DNA of 64,000 nucleotides. Origin: Chitinophaga sp. H8 (GTDB lineage: Bacteria; Bacteroidota; Bacteroidia; Chitinophagales; Chitinophagaceae). The stretch spans positions 620,001-684,000 of the forward strand of contig NZ_JBEXAC010000001.1 in the NCBI RefSeq assembly GCF_040567655.1. Reading direction: 5' to 3'. Positions 9,473-18,838 of this stretch are shown here, piece after piece. The position numbers and the translations under genes were made by a program. Positions within the stretch are counted from its first letter, which is position 1, and every line of letters begins with the position of its first letter. Below the pieces are notes generated by a model. It was not told where the DNA came from. It made no database searches and worked only from the letters and a program-made list of their open reading frames with translations.

Positions 9473-12331
9473 ATGCTTAACCACTGCAAACTTCCCCCTG
9501 CCTGCTGTAAACTACCTGTTACCTGTTGCAAGTTATTTCTCTTTATACTTTTAGTGGCGCCGCTGGCTTTATCAGCGCAGCAGTTTGGGGGCAATCCTTC
9601 TTCCCTGAAATGGGACCAGATCAATACAGATACGGTCAGGATAATATTTCCCAGGGGAATGGTAAAGGAAGGCCAGCGTGTGGCCAATATTGTACAGTAC
9701 CTGAACCACTATACCCGTTCTTCGATCGGTAACCGGCAGCAGAAGATGAGTATCGTGCTGCAGAACCAGACATTAGAGTCTAACGGTTATGTACAACTGG
9801 GACCTTTCAGGTCTGAATTTTATCTTACACCGCCACCTTCTTCTTTTGATCTTGGCGGGCTTAACTGGGTAGATCAGTTGTCCCTGCATGAATACCGGCA
9901 TGCTTTGCAGAATATGAATTTCCGGCAGGGTATTTCCAAAGTATTTTATTATCTGGGAGGAGAACTGGGGCAGGCAGCTATTACAAATATTGCCGTCCCC
10001 AACTGGTTCTGGGAAGGGGATGCCGTGGTGATGGAAACTGCGTTAAGCGCAGAAGGCCGGGGGAGGCTTCCTGCATTTTTTGATGGTTTCAGAGGATTAA
10101 CGTTGTCGGACAAACGGTATACCTATATGAAGATCCGTAATGGCTCCTATGTTGACTATATACCTAACCATTATCCGTTGGGGTACCTGATGGCCACTTA
10201 TGGCCGGGAGCATTACGGACAAACTTTCTGGAAAGAAGTAACGACAGATGCCGTACGTTTCAGGGGCCTGTTTTATCCTTTTTCACACAGCCTGAAAAAA
10301 CGGACGGGCAAGAATGTAACCGGTTTTTACCGGGCTATGTTGTCAGAGTATGCGCCAATATGGAAAGCGTATGCCAGCCGTAAAGATACTACTGCAGCCG
10401 TGCCGGTAGGTGCACCCGTGAAAACGGTTACCAATTACAATTATGTTTATCCTGCCGGTAATAATAACTGGATCGTATTAAAGAACAGCTACCGCCGCAT
10501 TCCAGGTATTTACCTGCTGGATAGTACCGGTAAAGAGACATTGCTGGTACGTCCGGGGATCAATTTTGACAACTTTTTCAGCTATAAAAACGGGAAGGTG
10601 GTCTGGGCGGAAGCACGTTATGATGCCCGATGGACCTGGAAGGATTATACTGTTATTAAGATGTATGATCTGAGTACCGGGCATACCCGTAAGATCACCC
10701 CCCGTAACCGGTATTTTTCACCAGACATTGCGCACAACGGACAACAGCTGGTAGCCACGGTTACATCCCCCTCTCTGGAATACCGTCTTCATGTAATAGA
10801 TGCCCAAACAGGGCATCTCCAAAAGATATTGCCTAATCCGGACAACTGGTATTATACTTATCCGAGGTTTACGGCGGATGATCAGTATGTGATCAGTGCT
10901 GTCCGTAATCAGCAAGGCCAGATGGCGCTGGTGCAGCAATCCATCACTACCGGTGAAAGCACTGTATTAATTCCGTTCAGCCAGACTGCTTATGGCGCAC
11001 CCGTTGTCAGCAAGGATACCCTTTATTTTACAGCTGCCATTAAGGATGTAAATGACGTGTATGCATTTACCTTATCCGATAAGCAGTTGTACCAGGTAAC
11101 CAGCCGGGGCAATAGTGCCCTGCATGTGGCGGTTGACCCGGCAATCAACCGTTTGTTGTTCAGTGAGTTTAGTGCAGATGGTTATACCTTGCGTAGTACT
11201 GCTTTAAACAAGGATGCATGGAGAGGTATTGTTATCGGAGAAAACCAGCATAGCAAATGGTTAAGACCTGATTTTAAGGAGGGCGGGGACATCCTTGGTA
11301 AAATACCGGCACATACTTATGCCGTTAAAAAATATCCCAAAGCATACCGTCTGTTTAACTTTCACAGCTGGGTACCTACCTTGAATGATCCGGAGTATAG
11401 TTTTACGGTATATGCAGATAACATCCTGAATACCGCTGCTACCAACATTGGTTATACCTATAACCGTAATGAAGGAAGTTCAGCGCTGAGTGCTAACTTT
11501 CTTTATGGCGCCTGGTTTCCCTACCTGAGTGCCGGTACAGAATATACATTTAACCGTTCGGGGTTGACCAACAAAGGGCGTGTGTACTGGAATGAGCTGA
11601 ACTGGAATGCAGGCTTTACCATACCGTTGCAATTATCATCCGGCTTATACGGGCGGAGTTTATCCATCAGCAGCAAATATTATTATGCCATTACTTATCC
11701 GCAAAGCAATTTTAAATTCAAGGATGAGGGGATACAATATATCAGTAGTAGTATAGTATTTAATAATCAGCGTATCAAAGCCCGTCAGCATCTGTTTTCT
11801 CATTTCGGGCAAACACTTCAGTTTAAATATACCAAGTCGATCAGTGCGGCTCCTGCTACGCAGTACTATGGCCGGATGGACCTATATCTGCCAGGGTTAC
11901 ATACTAATCATAGCCTTGTACTGCAGGGAGCCTGGCAGCAAAAGGATACGTTGCAACGTTATTTATTCAGTGATAATTTTTCTTATGCACGTGGCTATAA
12001 CACTCCTTTTTACGAACATATTTATAAAGTAGGCGCCAATTATCATTTCCCGATTGCGTATCCTGACTGGGGCTTTGCGCAGTTATTATATTTTATGCGT
12101 GTAAGGGGAAACCTGTTCTATGATTATAGTATGGCTTATGATTTCAGGTCTAAAGCAAGTACACGTTATGCATCAACAGGGGGAGAGCTGTTCTTTGATA
12201 CGAAAATCGGGAATACTATTCCGTTTACTTTCGGGATGCGCTTCAGCCATTTGCTGGATAAAGATCCTTCCGACAATACGCAAAACAGGGTTGATTTTAT
12301 TATACCGCTACAGCAACTATTCAGCTATTAG
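9473..12331 (+). CDS. Envelope protein: HExxH peptidase-like, TolB-like propeller, C-terminal beta-barrel
   Basis: 952 residues in three apparent parts. Residues 1-35 form an unusual signal peptide: three CKL-type repeats precede a hydrophobic stretch ending LALSAQQ. Residues about 50-250 resemble a zinc gluzincin, with HEYRH at 139-143 and a possible third ligand Glu181 in NWFWEGDA. Residues about 330-580 contain blocks such as RNRYFSPDIAHNGQQL and YPRFTADDQYVISA that look like TolB/WD40-like propeller blades. From about 640 on, alternating aromatic beta strands and a final RVDFIIPLQQLFSY suggest an outer-membrane barrel. A secreted or outer-membrane protease acting on surface proteins is inferred. 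It ends 8 bp from a convergent gene. Confidence 0.75.
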   Translation: MLNHCKLPPACCKLPVTCCKLFLFILLVAPLALSAQQFGGNPSSLKWDQINTDTVRIIFPRGMVKEGQRVANIVQYLNHYTRSSIGNRQQKMSIVLQNQTLESNGYVQLGPFRSEFYLTPPPSSFDLGGLNWVDQLSLHEYRHALQNMNFRQGISKVFYYLGGELGQAAITNIAVPNWFWEGDAVVMETALSAEGRGRLPAFFDGFRGLTLSDKRYTYMKIRNGSYVDYIPNHYPLGYLMATYGREHYGQTFWKEVTTDAVRFRGLFYPFSHSLKKRTGKNVTGFYRAMLSEYAPIWKAYASRKDTTAAVPVGAPVKTVTNYNYVYPAGNNNWIVLKNSYRRIPGIYLLDSTGKETLLVRPGINFDNFFSYKNGKVVWAEARYDARWTWKDYTVIKMYDLSTGHTRKITPRNRYFSPDIAHNGQQLVATVTSPSLEYRLHVIDAQTGHLQKILPNPDNWYYTYPRFTADDQYVISAVRNQQGQMALVQQSITTGESTVLIPFSQTAYGAPVVSKDTLYFTAAIKDVNDVYAFTLSDKQLYQVTSRGNSALHVAVDPAINRLLFSEFSADGYTLRSTALNKDAWRGIVIGENQHSKWLRPDFKEGGDILGKIPAHTYAVKKYPKAYRLFNFHSWVPTLNDPEYSFTVYADNILNTAATNIGYTYNRNEGSSALSANFLYGAWFPYLSAGTEYTFNRSGLTNKGRVYWNELNWNAGFTIPLQLSSGLYGRSLSISSKYYYAITYPQSNFKFKDEGIQYISSSIVFNNQRIKARQHLFSHFGQTLQFKYTKSISAAPATQYYGRMDLYLPGLHTNHSLVLQGAWQQKDTLQRYLFSDNFSYARGYNTPFYEHIYKVGANYHFPIAYPDWGFAQLLYFMRVRGNLFYDYSMAYDFRSKASTRYASTGGELFFDTKIGNTIPFTFGMRFSHLLDKDPSDNTQNRVDFIIPLQQLFSY
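9476..9535 (+). repeat. Word repeat forming the start of the signal peptide
   Basis: The first 20 codons consist of three degenerate units related to TGCAAACTTCC, TGTAAACTACC and TGCAAGTT. They encode CKLP-, CKLP- and CKL-. It looks like a short intergenic repeat that is now translated. Confidence 0.5.
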
Positions 12332-12339
12332 CAGCAGGC

Positions 12340-12825
12340 TTACCGTACTTCAAACTTTAGTTTAGGGGCCAGGTAGTAGTCCTTTTCTGCATATTCGACA
12401 ATAATACTATCGAAGTAAATAACATCTCCTTTTTGCAGTGTTTTTTTAAGCTCATTGCTCCAGATGAGTGGTAACTTATTGGATTTAAAGTTATCGCCGT
12501 TAAATTCCTTGTACACCCCTGGTTTTCCGGTAGTGTCATTCAGGTAAGGTTCGTTTTGTTCATAGGTAAATTGAAATGCAATTACCGGATACTTTTTATT
12601 GTTTTGGTCCCTGACCACAATGGTGGAATCCAGGAGTTTAAGTACTTCTGGTCTGGGGAGTGTATCACTTAAGAAGATACCCCATGTAGCGCGGAGTTTG
12701 GGAGATGGCTTTTTTTGAGCAGGAGCTGTTGATTTGCCGGTAGTCTTTCCTTTACCTGTTTGGGCATATATTGGCAAACAGGCACCCGTAATAAGCAATA
12801 TATGAAGTAAAAGGAGTTTTCGCAT
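12340..12825 (-). CDS. Secreted protein of unknown function
   Basis: 161 residues. A signal peptide (about 1-21, ending PIYAQ) is followed by a Lys/Thr/Pro-rich linker (22-45) and a compact domain with TWGIFLSDTLPRPEVLKLLDS, then KGDVIYFDSIIVEYAEKDYYL and a C-terminal PKLKFEV strand. I do not recognise a named family with confidence. It is faintly like the C-terminal domain of GldM-type gliding proteins, but this is only an impression. It lies downstream of valS behind a terminator and is convergent with the large envelope gene. Confidence 0.7.
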   Translation of the reverse strand: MRKLLLLHILLITGACLPIYAQTGKGKTTGKSTAPAQKKPSPKLRATWGIFLSDTLPRPEVLKLLDSTIVVRDQNNKKYPVIAFQFTYEQNEPYLNDTTGKPGVYKEFNGDNFKSNKLPLIWSNELKKTLQKGDVIYFDSIIVEYAEKDYYLAPKLKFEVR

Positions 12826-12843
12826 AAATAAAACAGGGATAAA

Positions 12844-12877
12844 ACAATCGCCCGGTATAGTAACGCCGGGCGATTGT
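12844..12877 (-). terminator. Terminator after valS
   Basis: A 12-bp perfect stem (12844-12855 with 12866-12877), 10-nt loop; on the minus strand followed by TTTTA. Confidence 0.85.
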
Positions 12878-12882
12878 AAAAA

Positions 12883-15531
12883 TTATAATGATTTCAGACT
12901 TTCCGTAATCATATTTATTTTGGCTTCCGCATCTGCCTTTTTCCGGCGTTCTGCTTCTACTACTTCTGGTTTGGCATTTTGTACAAAACGTTCATTGCCC
13001 AGCTTTTTTTCTACAGAAAGTAAAAAGCCCTGCTGGTATTCCAGGTCCTTTAGCAATTCTGCCTTTTGAGCTGCTGTATCCAATACGGTCGCTGTTTCCA
13101 GGTAGAACTTATCTTTTTGGACCACCAGGTTGATACAACCGGGTACAGGCACCTGCGTATAGGCGATAGCTGAAGCATTCACCTGTTTGGCCAGCATGCT
13201 TTCTATTTGTTTAAACGCATTTTCGTGTTTGGTTTCGATATGCAGAACAATCGGATCTTTAGGTTTGATCTGGTGTTTATTGCGGGCATCCCTGATGCTG
13301 GTAATTACTTCCTTGGCCAGCGCACCTTCCACGAGAGTAGTATGATGCGGTGTGCCGGATGGAGCGTATTGTTTTACAATCAGGTCATCACCGGCAGTAC
13401 GGGGTTGCAGCTGCTGGTATATTTCTTCTGTAACGAAAGGCATATAAGGGTGTAGCAATTGCATTAATCTTTCGAAGAAAGCCACTGTTTGCTGGTAAAC
13501 AGCTTTGTCAACCGGTTGTTCAAAACCAGGTTTTACCCATTCCAGGTACCAGCTGCAGAAGTCGTCCCAGATCAGGCTGTAAATGGTTTTCAGTCCTTCA
13601 CTCAGGCGGAAGTCCCTGAACAGTTCAGCCAGTTGTATTTCCACTTCATTCAGCCTGCTTTCAAACCATTGGATGGCAAAGTTGTCTGTAGCAGCAGTCT
13701 GATCTGCCTGTCTGCCTTCCCACATTTTTACCAGTTTAAGCGCATTCCATATTTTATTGGCAAAGCTGCGTCCCTGATCACAGCTGGCATCATCAAACAG
13801 GAGGTCGTTGCCAGCAGGAGAGGAGATCATAATACCAAAACGCACTGCATCCGCGCCAAAGCGATCAATCAGTTCGAGGAGGTCTGGCGAGTTGCCAAGG
13901 GATTTACTCATTTTCCGGCCTTGCTTATCGCGCACCATACCGGTAAAGTATACATCACTGAAAGGTTTTTCGTGTTTGTATTCCATACCGGCCATGATCA
14001 TACGGGCCACCCAGAAGAAAATGATATCCTGCCCCGTTACCAGTACGGAGGTAGGGTAGTAGTAATTAATATCCTCATTATCCGGATTGGAAATACCTTT
14101 AAATACTTCCATTGGCCACAGCCAGGAAGAGAACCAGGTATCCAGGCAATCCTCATCCTGTTTCAGATCTGAAAGCTGCCAGGTACAATCCGGTGTGTTT
14201 GCTTTAAACTGTGCAAGTGCCAGGGCTGCAGAGGTAGCTACTTCGAAAGTACCATCCGGCGCGTAATAGGCAGGAATCCGTTGTCCCCACCACAATTGGC
14301 GGGAAATACACCAGTCCTTAACATTTTCCATCCAGTATTTATAGGTAGCCAGGAAGCGGTCGCCGGGATGGATCTGTACATCTCCACTTACTACCGCATC
14401 CAGTGCTGGTTTTGCCAGCTCTGCCATTTTTACAAACCATTGGGTAGAGATACGTGGTTCTATCACGGTATCCGGGTTACGCTGACTGTAGCCAAGCCGG
14501 GTGGTATATTCCTGTTCTTTTTCCAGCAGTCCCAGTTCCTGTAAGGCTGCTACTACTTTTTTGCGTGCCACGAAGCGGTCTTCTCCTACAAAAACCTCTG
14601 CCGCCGCGCTGAGAGTACCATCATCGTTGAGCGTATCTACTACTTCCAGGTTATGTTTCAGCCCCAGGTTATAGTCATTGATATCGTGTGCCGGTGTTAC
14701 TTTCAGCGCACCCGTACCAAATTCTTTATCTACATATGTATCAAAAATAACCGGTACTTTTCTGTTTACCAGCGGTACGATGGCAAAATGGTTGGCCAGG
14801 TGAGCATACCTTTCATCTTCCGGATTAACGCAGATGGCAGTATCCCCCATGATTGTTTCCGGGCGCTGTGTAGCGATGGTAATGAATTCGCCTGTAGGCG
14901 TATCATTTTTATCTACAACAGCATATTTTACGTGGTAAAGTTTTCCCTGGAGGTCTTTGTATTCTACTTCTTCATCACTGAGTGCCGTTTTGGCTTTGGG
15001 ATCCCAGTTGATCATACGGGCACCACGGTATATCAGTCCTTTAGCGTAGAGATCCGTAAAAACCTTGATAACAGCCTCATAATAATGGTCGTCCATGGTA
15101 AAAGTTACCCGGTCCCAGTCGCAGGAACAGCCGAGCTTTTTTACCTGGTGGTAAATGATACCACCATATTTATCTTTCCATTCGTAGGCATGTTTAAGGA
15201 AGTCTTCGCGGGTAAGCTGGGATTTATCAATCCCTTTTTCCTTTTTGAGCATGTCTACCACTTTGGCTTCAGTAGCAATGGAAGCGTGATCAGACCCAGG
15301 CACCCAGCAAGCATTAAAACCACTCATACGTGCCCGGCGGACCAATATATCCTGTACGGTTTCGTTCAGGGTATGTCCCATATGCAGTACCCCCGTTACA
15401 TTAGGCGGAGGGATAACAATAGTAAAAGGCTGCCGGTGATCGGGCTTACTACTGAAATATCCTTTGTCCATCCAATGCTGGTACCATTTTTCTTCCGCCG
15501 CAGCAGGCAGATAATTTTTCGAAAGTTCCAT
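12883..15531 (-). CDS. valS: Valyl-tRNA synthetase
   Basis: A class I aminoacyl-tRNA synthetase charging tRNA-Val, about 882 residues. It has the HIGH-type motif PNVTGVLHMGH near residue 45, GSDHASIATEAKV, the editing-domain region, WWGQRIPAY, the KMSKS-type loop GRKMSKSLGN near 540, an anticodon-binding domain and a C-terminal coiled coil rich in Lys/Glu. Methionines at 15540 and 15531 are both possible starts. 15531 (MELSKNYLPAAAEEKWY) is preferred because a -7 element at 15553-15560 predicts transcription from about 15546, which also excludes the longer frame start at 15555. Confidence 0.95.
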   Translation of the reverse strand: MELSKNYLPAAAEEKWYQHWMDKGYFSSKPDHRQPFTIVIPPPNVTGVLHMGHTLNETVQDILVRRARMSGFNACWVPGSDHASIATEAKVVDMLKKEKGIDKSQLTREDFLKHAYEWKDKYGGIIYHQVKKLGCSCDWDRVTFTMDDHYYEAVIKVFTDLYAKGLIYRGARMINWDPKAKTALSDEEVEYKDLQGKLYHVKYAVVDKNDTPTGEFITIATQRPETIMGDTAICVNPEDERYAHLANHFAIVPLVNRKVPVIFDTYVDKEFGTGALKVTPAHDINDYNLGLKHNLEVVDTLNDDGTLSAAAEVFVGEDRFVARKKVVAALQELGLLEKEQEYTTRLGYSQRNPDTVIEPRISTQWFVKMAELAKPALDAVVSGDVQIHPGDRFLATYKYWMENVKDWCISRQLWWGQRIPAYYAPDGTFEVATSAALALAQFKANTPDCTWQLSDLKQDEDCLDTWFSSWLWPMEVFKGISNPDNEDINYYYPTSVLVTGQDIIFFWVARMIMAGMEYKHEKPFSDVYFTGMVRDKQGRKMSKSLGNSPDLLELIDRFGADAVRFGIMISSPAGNDLLFDDASCDQGRSFANKIWNALKLVKMWEGRQADQTAATDNFAIQWFESRLNEVEIQLAELFRDFRLSEGLKTIYSLIWDDFCSWYLEWVKPGFEQPVDKAVYQQTVAFFERLMQLLHPYMPFVTEEIYQQLQPRTAGDDLIVKQYAPSGTPHHTTLVEGALAKEVITSIRDARNKHQIKPKDPIVLHIETKHENAFKQIESMLAKQVNASAIAYTQVPVPGCINLVVQKDKFYLETATVLDTAAQKAELLKDLEYQQGFLLSVEKKLGNERFVQNAKPEVVEAERRKKADAEAKINMITESLKSL

Positions 15532-15552
15532 GCTGTTCATAATGTAAGGTTG

Positions 15553-15560
15553 CAAAAATA
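15553..15560 (-). promoter_or_regulatory. -7 element of the valS promoter
   Basis: TATTTTTG on the minus strand matches TAnnTTTG. Predicted start of transcription is near 15546. No clear -33 partner. Confidence 0.5.
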
Positions 15561-15619
15561 AAGGAGATTAGCCATAGAAGGAAATCTAACCTGGAGGAAC
15601 TTTGCGGTGGGAGGAAATT

Positions 15620-16636
15620 CTATTGCATTTCGCTGATAATCTGGCAGGTTTTTTCCACCATATCCGGTGTGATATCGAGGTGGGTCACCATTCTCACCTG
15701 GGTAGGAGAGATGGGCATCACCAGGATGTCTTCCTTTTTGAGGAAATCAGCAAAGAATTGTGGTGTCCAGTCGCCTTTTACTTCAAAGATGAGGATATTG
15801 GTTTCCACGGGGAGCATATGACCAATAAAGGGTTTTTCGAGGAGGGTCTGGGCGATTTGTTTGGCATGTAAATGATCTTCTGTCAGCCTTTGGATATGGT
15901 TTTCCATGGCATAGATGCCGGTAGCCGCCATGTATCCGGCTTGCCGGAGGCCGCCTCCCAGTTTTTTACGGATTCTGCGCGCAGCTTTGATAAAGTTTTC
16001 GCTTCCTAGCAGTACGGAACCCATGGGGCATCCCATTCCTTTATTGAGGCATACGGAGATACTATCGAACGCCTGACCAAAGTCTTTTGGGTCTTGTCCG
16101 GTAGCTACGAGGGCATTAAACAGGCGGGCGCCGTCAAGGTGCAGTGGCAGGCGGTGTTGCTGGCATACTTCGCGGATGCTGACAATTTCCTCCCAGTTGT
16201 AGCAGCACCCACCGCCCCGGTTGGAGGTGTTTTCGAGGCAAACGAGGCTGGTACGGGCTTTATGTACATCATCCGGGTTAATGGCTGCCGCCACGGCAGG
16301 GGCTGTAATCATGCCGCGGTCTCCTTCGAGGGCCCTTACCTGGGCGCCCGCATTAAAAGCGATGCCCCCTCCTTCATATATGTATACGTGTGCGAGGTGG
16401 CTGCAAATCACTTCATCACCCGGTTGGGTATGGACTTTAATTGCGATCTGGTTGCTCATTGTGCCGGAAGGGCAGTACAGGGCTGCCGCTTTGCCAAAAA
16501 AAGCTGCCATCATGGCTTCCAGTTTATTTACATCGGGGTCTTCACCAAAAACATCATCGCCTACCTGAGCCTGGAGCATCGCCTGTAACATGCCAGGGGT
16601 GGGGCGTGTAAAAGTGTCGCTTCTGAAGTCAATCAT
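15620..16636 (-). CDS. ltaE: Low-specificity L-threonine aldolase
   Basis: A PLP-dependent fold-type I enzyme splitting L-threonine or allo-threonine into glycine and acetaldehyde. The 338-residue protein opens MIDFRSDTFTRPTPGML, has GDDVFGEDPDVNKLE near residue 35, and the segment SVCLNKGMGCPMGS, whose Lys (about 200) is the PLP Schiff-base residue. Length fits the family. It is divergent from rpoD and precedes valS on the same strand, with an 88-bp gap holding a separate valS promoter. Confidence 0.94.
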   Translation of the reverse strand: MIDFRSDTFTRPTPGMLQAMLQAQVGDDVFGEDPDVNKLEAMMAAFFGKAAALYCPSGTMSNQIAIKVHTQPGDEVICSHLAHVYIYEGGGIAFNAGAQVRALEGDRGMITAPAVAAAINPDDVHKARTSLVCLENTSNRGGGCCYNWEEIVSIREVCQQHRLPLHLDGARLFNALVATGQDPKDFGQAFDSISVCLNKGMGCPMGSVLLGSENFIKAARRIRKKLGGGLRQAGYMAATGIYAMENHIQRLTEDHLHAKQIAQTLLEKPFIGHMLPVETNILIFEVKGDWTPQFFADFLKKEDILVMPISPTQVRMVTHLDITPDMVEKTCQIISEMQ

Positions 16637-16810
16637 TTTGTTGAAAAATTTGCAATGTATTTTAGGATAAATTAGTGAAGATGCTAATTTAATAATGATT
16701 ACTTATCAATTGTTAAAATTTAATTAAAGCGTGAAAAAGAAGGACTAAAGCACTATTAGAATTCGTTTATATAGAGTACTTTGTTATAGAGCAGGTATTA
16801 TTAACATGTA

Positions 16811-16842
16811 TTTGGAAGAGTGATGTATTAGCACGATCTTTG
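16811..16842 (+). promoter_or_regulatory. Promoter of the primary sigma factor gene
   Basis: TTTG (16811-16814) stands 20 nt before GATCTTTG (16835-16842), which agrees with TAnnTTTG in 7 of 8 positions. Transcription would start near 16849, leaving an AT-rich leader of about 100 nt before the ATG at 16949. The rest of the 16637-16948 gap is AT-rich with no gene seen. Confidence 0.6.
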
Positions 16843-16948
16843 CACGCTAATTTGTGGACGAGAAATTTTGTAAGATAAATATTTTCCCAAATTCAAACAA
16901 AATAATTCTTGTTATGTTATTTATTAGTAAACCAATACAATTTTTCAT

Positions 16949-17806
16949 ATGAGGCAACTTAAAATTGCCACCCAGATCACCAACCGTGATTCGCAGGCGG
17001 TAGAAAAGTACCTGCAGGAAATCTCGAAGATCCCTTTGTTAACACCTGAGGAAGAGACCGTTTTGGCGCAGCGTATAAAAATGGGCGATCAAAAGGCTCT
17101 TGAAAGATTGACTACAGGAAACCTACGGTTCGTTGTTTCTGTGGCGAAGCAATATCAGCATCAGGGGCTTAGCCTCAGCGACCTTATTAATGAGGGCAAT
17201 TTGGGCTTGATTAAAGCAGCGCAACGTTTCGATGAAACCAAAGGTTTCAAATTTATTTCTTATGCTGTGTGGTGGATACGTCAATCGATTCTCCAGGCTT
17301 TGGCAGAACAAGGTCGTTTAGTTCGCCTGCCACAGAATAAAATTGGCACATACAATAAAGCTAATAAAGCTTACATGGCATTTGAACAGGAGAATGAGCG
17401 GGAACCTTCTACAGAGGAACTGGCCGAGATCCTGGAAATGTCCGAATCGGAAATCAACAACATTTTCCAAAGCAATACCCGTCATATGTCGCTGGATGCC
17501 CCTGTGCACGAAGCGGAAGATGTAGCCATGGGCGATTTACTGGAAGGTGGTGACATTACCGATGATGATGTCATGAGAGATTCTCTTCGTGAAGAGATCC
17601 GCAGGGTACTGAAATCCCTGAGTCCGCGCGAAGCTGAAATCGTAAACGCCTATTTTGGTCTGGATGGTGAGAACGGAGCAACAATCGAACAAATTGGTCA
17701 GAAATATGATCTGACTAAAGAAAGGATTAGACAAATCAAAGAACGTGCTATCAAGCGGCTGCAAAAAGCCCGTTATAGTGGAGCATTGAAGTCCTACCTG
17801 GGATAA
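16949..17806 (+). CDS. rpoD: Primary RNA polymerase sigma factor (RpoD/SigA)
   Basis: 285 residues, the short form of the housekeeping sigma factor found in Bacteroidota, lacking region 1.1. Region 1.2 is NRDSQAVEKYLQEISKIPLLT. Region 2 includes NLRFVVSVAKQYQ, LIKAAQRFDETKGFKFISYAVWWIRQSI and the RLVRLP segment. Region 3 follows, and region 4.2 carries the helix-turn-helix EQIGQKYDLTKERIRQIKERAIKRL. It would direct recognition of the TTTG/TAnnTTTG promoters found repeatedly in this window. It is divergent from ltaE and has its own terminator. Confidence 0.96.
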   Translation: MRQLKIATQITNRDSQAVEKYLQEISKIPLLTPEEETVLAQRIKMGDQKALERLTTGNLRFVVSVAKQYQHQGLSLSDLINEGNLGLIKAAQRFDETKGFKFISYAVWWIRQSILQALAEQGRLVRLPQNKIGTYNKANKAYMAFEQENEREPSTEELAEILEMSESEINNIFQSNTRHMSLDAPVHEAEDVAMGDLLEGGDITDDDVMRDSLREEIRRVLKSLSPREAEIVNAYFGLDGENGATIEQIGQKYDLTKERIRQIKERAIKRLQKARYSGALKSYLG

Positions 17807-17868
17807 TGATTTGACTGAACAACGATGGGAATATTTCCAGATGCTGGATCTAATCTATTTATTCTATA

Positions 17869-17905
17869 AAAACACCGGTCTTGTAAATACATGGCCGGTG
17901 TTTTT
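17869..17905 (+). terminator. Terminator after rpoD
   Basis: A 10-bp stem (17869-17878 with 17895-17904) continued by TC/GG pairs, about 12-nt loop, then T-run. It separates rpoD from the following lipoprotein gene. Confidence 0.8.
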
Positions 17906-17939
17906 GTTATGTGTCCAGCCCTTATTTTTGCAGGATATT

Positions 17940-18821
17940 ATGCGTATCGTCACTCTTTTCTTCCTTACCGGTGTCTTATTCGCTTCGTGCGAAAAGGATA
18001 TCAGCGTAAACCTGCATCAGCAGGTGGATAAGCTGGTGGTGGAAGGTAAAATAGAAAGTGGCCGGTACCCACAGGTAGTACTTACCCGCAGCCTGGATTA
18101 TTTTTCCAGGATAGATCCGGCACAACTACTGAATTCTTTTGTGCATGGTGCAGTGGTAACGGTATCTAATGGCAGCAAAACCATTACGCTGAAAGAATAT
18201 GCCGGCAATGCAGGTGGTGGTACTCCTTTGTTCTTTTATTCGGCAGACAGTATGCAGTTGGGGAATGCTTTCCGGGGAGAGGTGAATATGACCTATACTT
18301 TAAAGATAGTTGCTGACAATAAGTCATATGAGGCAGTCACCACAATTCCTCCCATCACGTTATTGCTGGACGATATGTTTTGGCAGAAAGCGCGGTCAAA
18401 AGAGGACAGCACGAAAGCCCGCTTAATAGTGCGGATCATAGATCCGCCGGATTTAGGGAATTATGCCAGGTATTTCACTAAGCGTAACAGGGAGCCTTAT
18501 TACCCCGGACTTAATTCTGTGATAAATGACGAATTAACGAACGGCACTACTTTTGACATGGGAGTAGACGCTGGTGTGGACAGGAATAAAAAGATTGATT
18601 TTGAAGCTTCCGGTTATTTTGAGAGGGGCGATACCGTTACACTGAAGTTTTGTAATATCGATAAAGCGACTTATGATTTCTGGCGTACACTTGATTTTGC
18701 ATTCAGCAGTACCGGCAACCCGTTTTCCTCACCTACACAAATATTAAGTAATGTAAGTGGTGCTTTAGGATACTGGGGGGGATACACGGTGCAGCATAAA
18801 ACGATTATTATACCAAAATAA
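17940..18821 (+). CDS. DUF4249 lipoprotein without a linked receptor
   Basis: 293 residues starting MRIVTLFFLTGVLFASC, a lipobox with Cys18. The body is typical DUF4249: EKDISVNLHQQVDKLVVEGKIESG, PQVVLTRSLDYF, and beta-rich repeats near the end with SNVSGALGYWGGYTV. In Bacteroidota this family is usually encoded with a TonB-dependent receptor, as for the copy at 51262-52131; here the neighbours are rpoD and trxB. The frame is open from 17811, but the lipobox start at 17940 is clearly right, and the terminator lies upstream of it. Confidence 0.87.
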   Translation: MRIVTLFFLTGVLFASCEKDISVNLHQQVDKLVVEGKIESGRYPQVVLTRSLDYFSRIDPAQLLNSFVHGAVVTVSNGSKTITLKEYAGNAGGGTPLFFYSADSMQLGNAFRGEVNMTYTLKIVADNKSYEAVTTIPPITLLLDDMFWQKARSKEDSTKARLIVRIIDPPDLGNYARYFTKRNREPYYPGLNSVINDELTNGTTFDMGVDAGVDRNKKIDFEASGYFERGDTVTLKFCNIDKATYDFWRTLDFAFSSTGNPFSSPTQILSNVSGALGYWGGYTVQHKTIIIPK

Positions 18822-18838
18822 TTTATATAGTAACAAGT

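Noticed and set aside
14653..15561. 302-codon plus-strand frame opposite valS
   Set aside because: Antisense to the conserved N-terminal half of valyl-tRNA synthetase; explained by codon bias.
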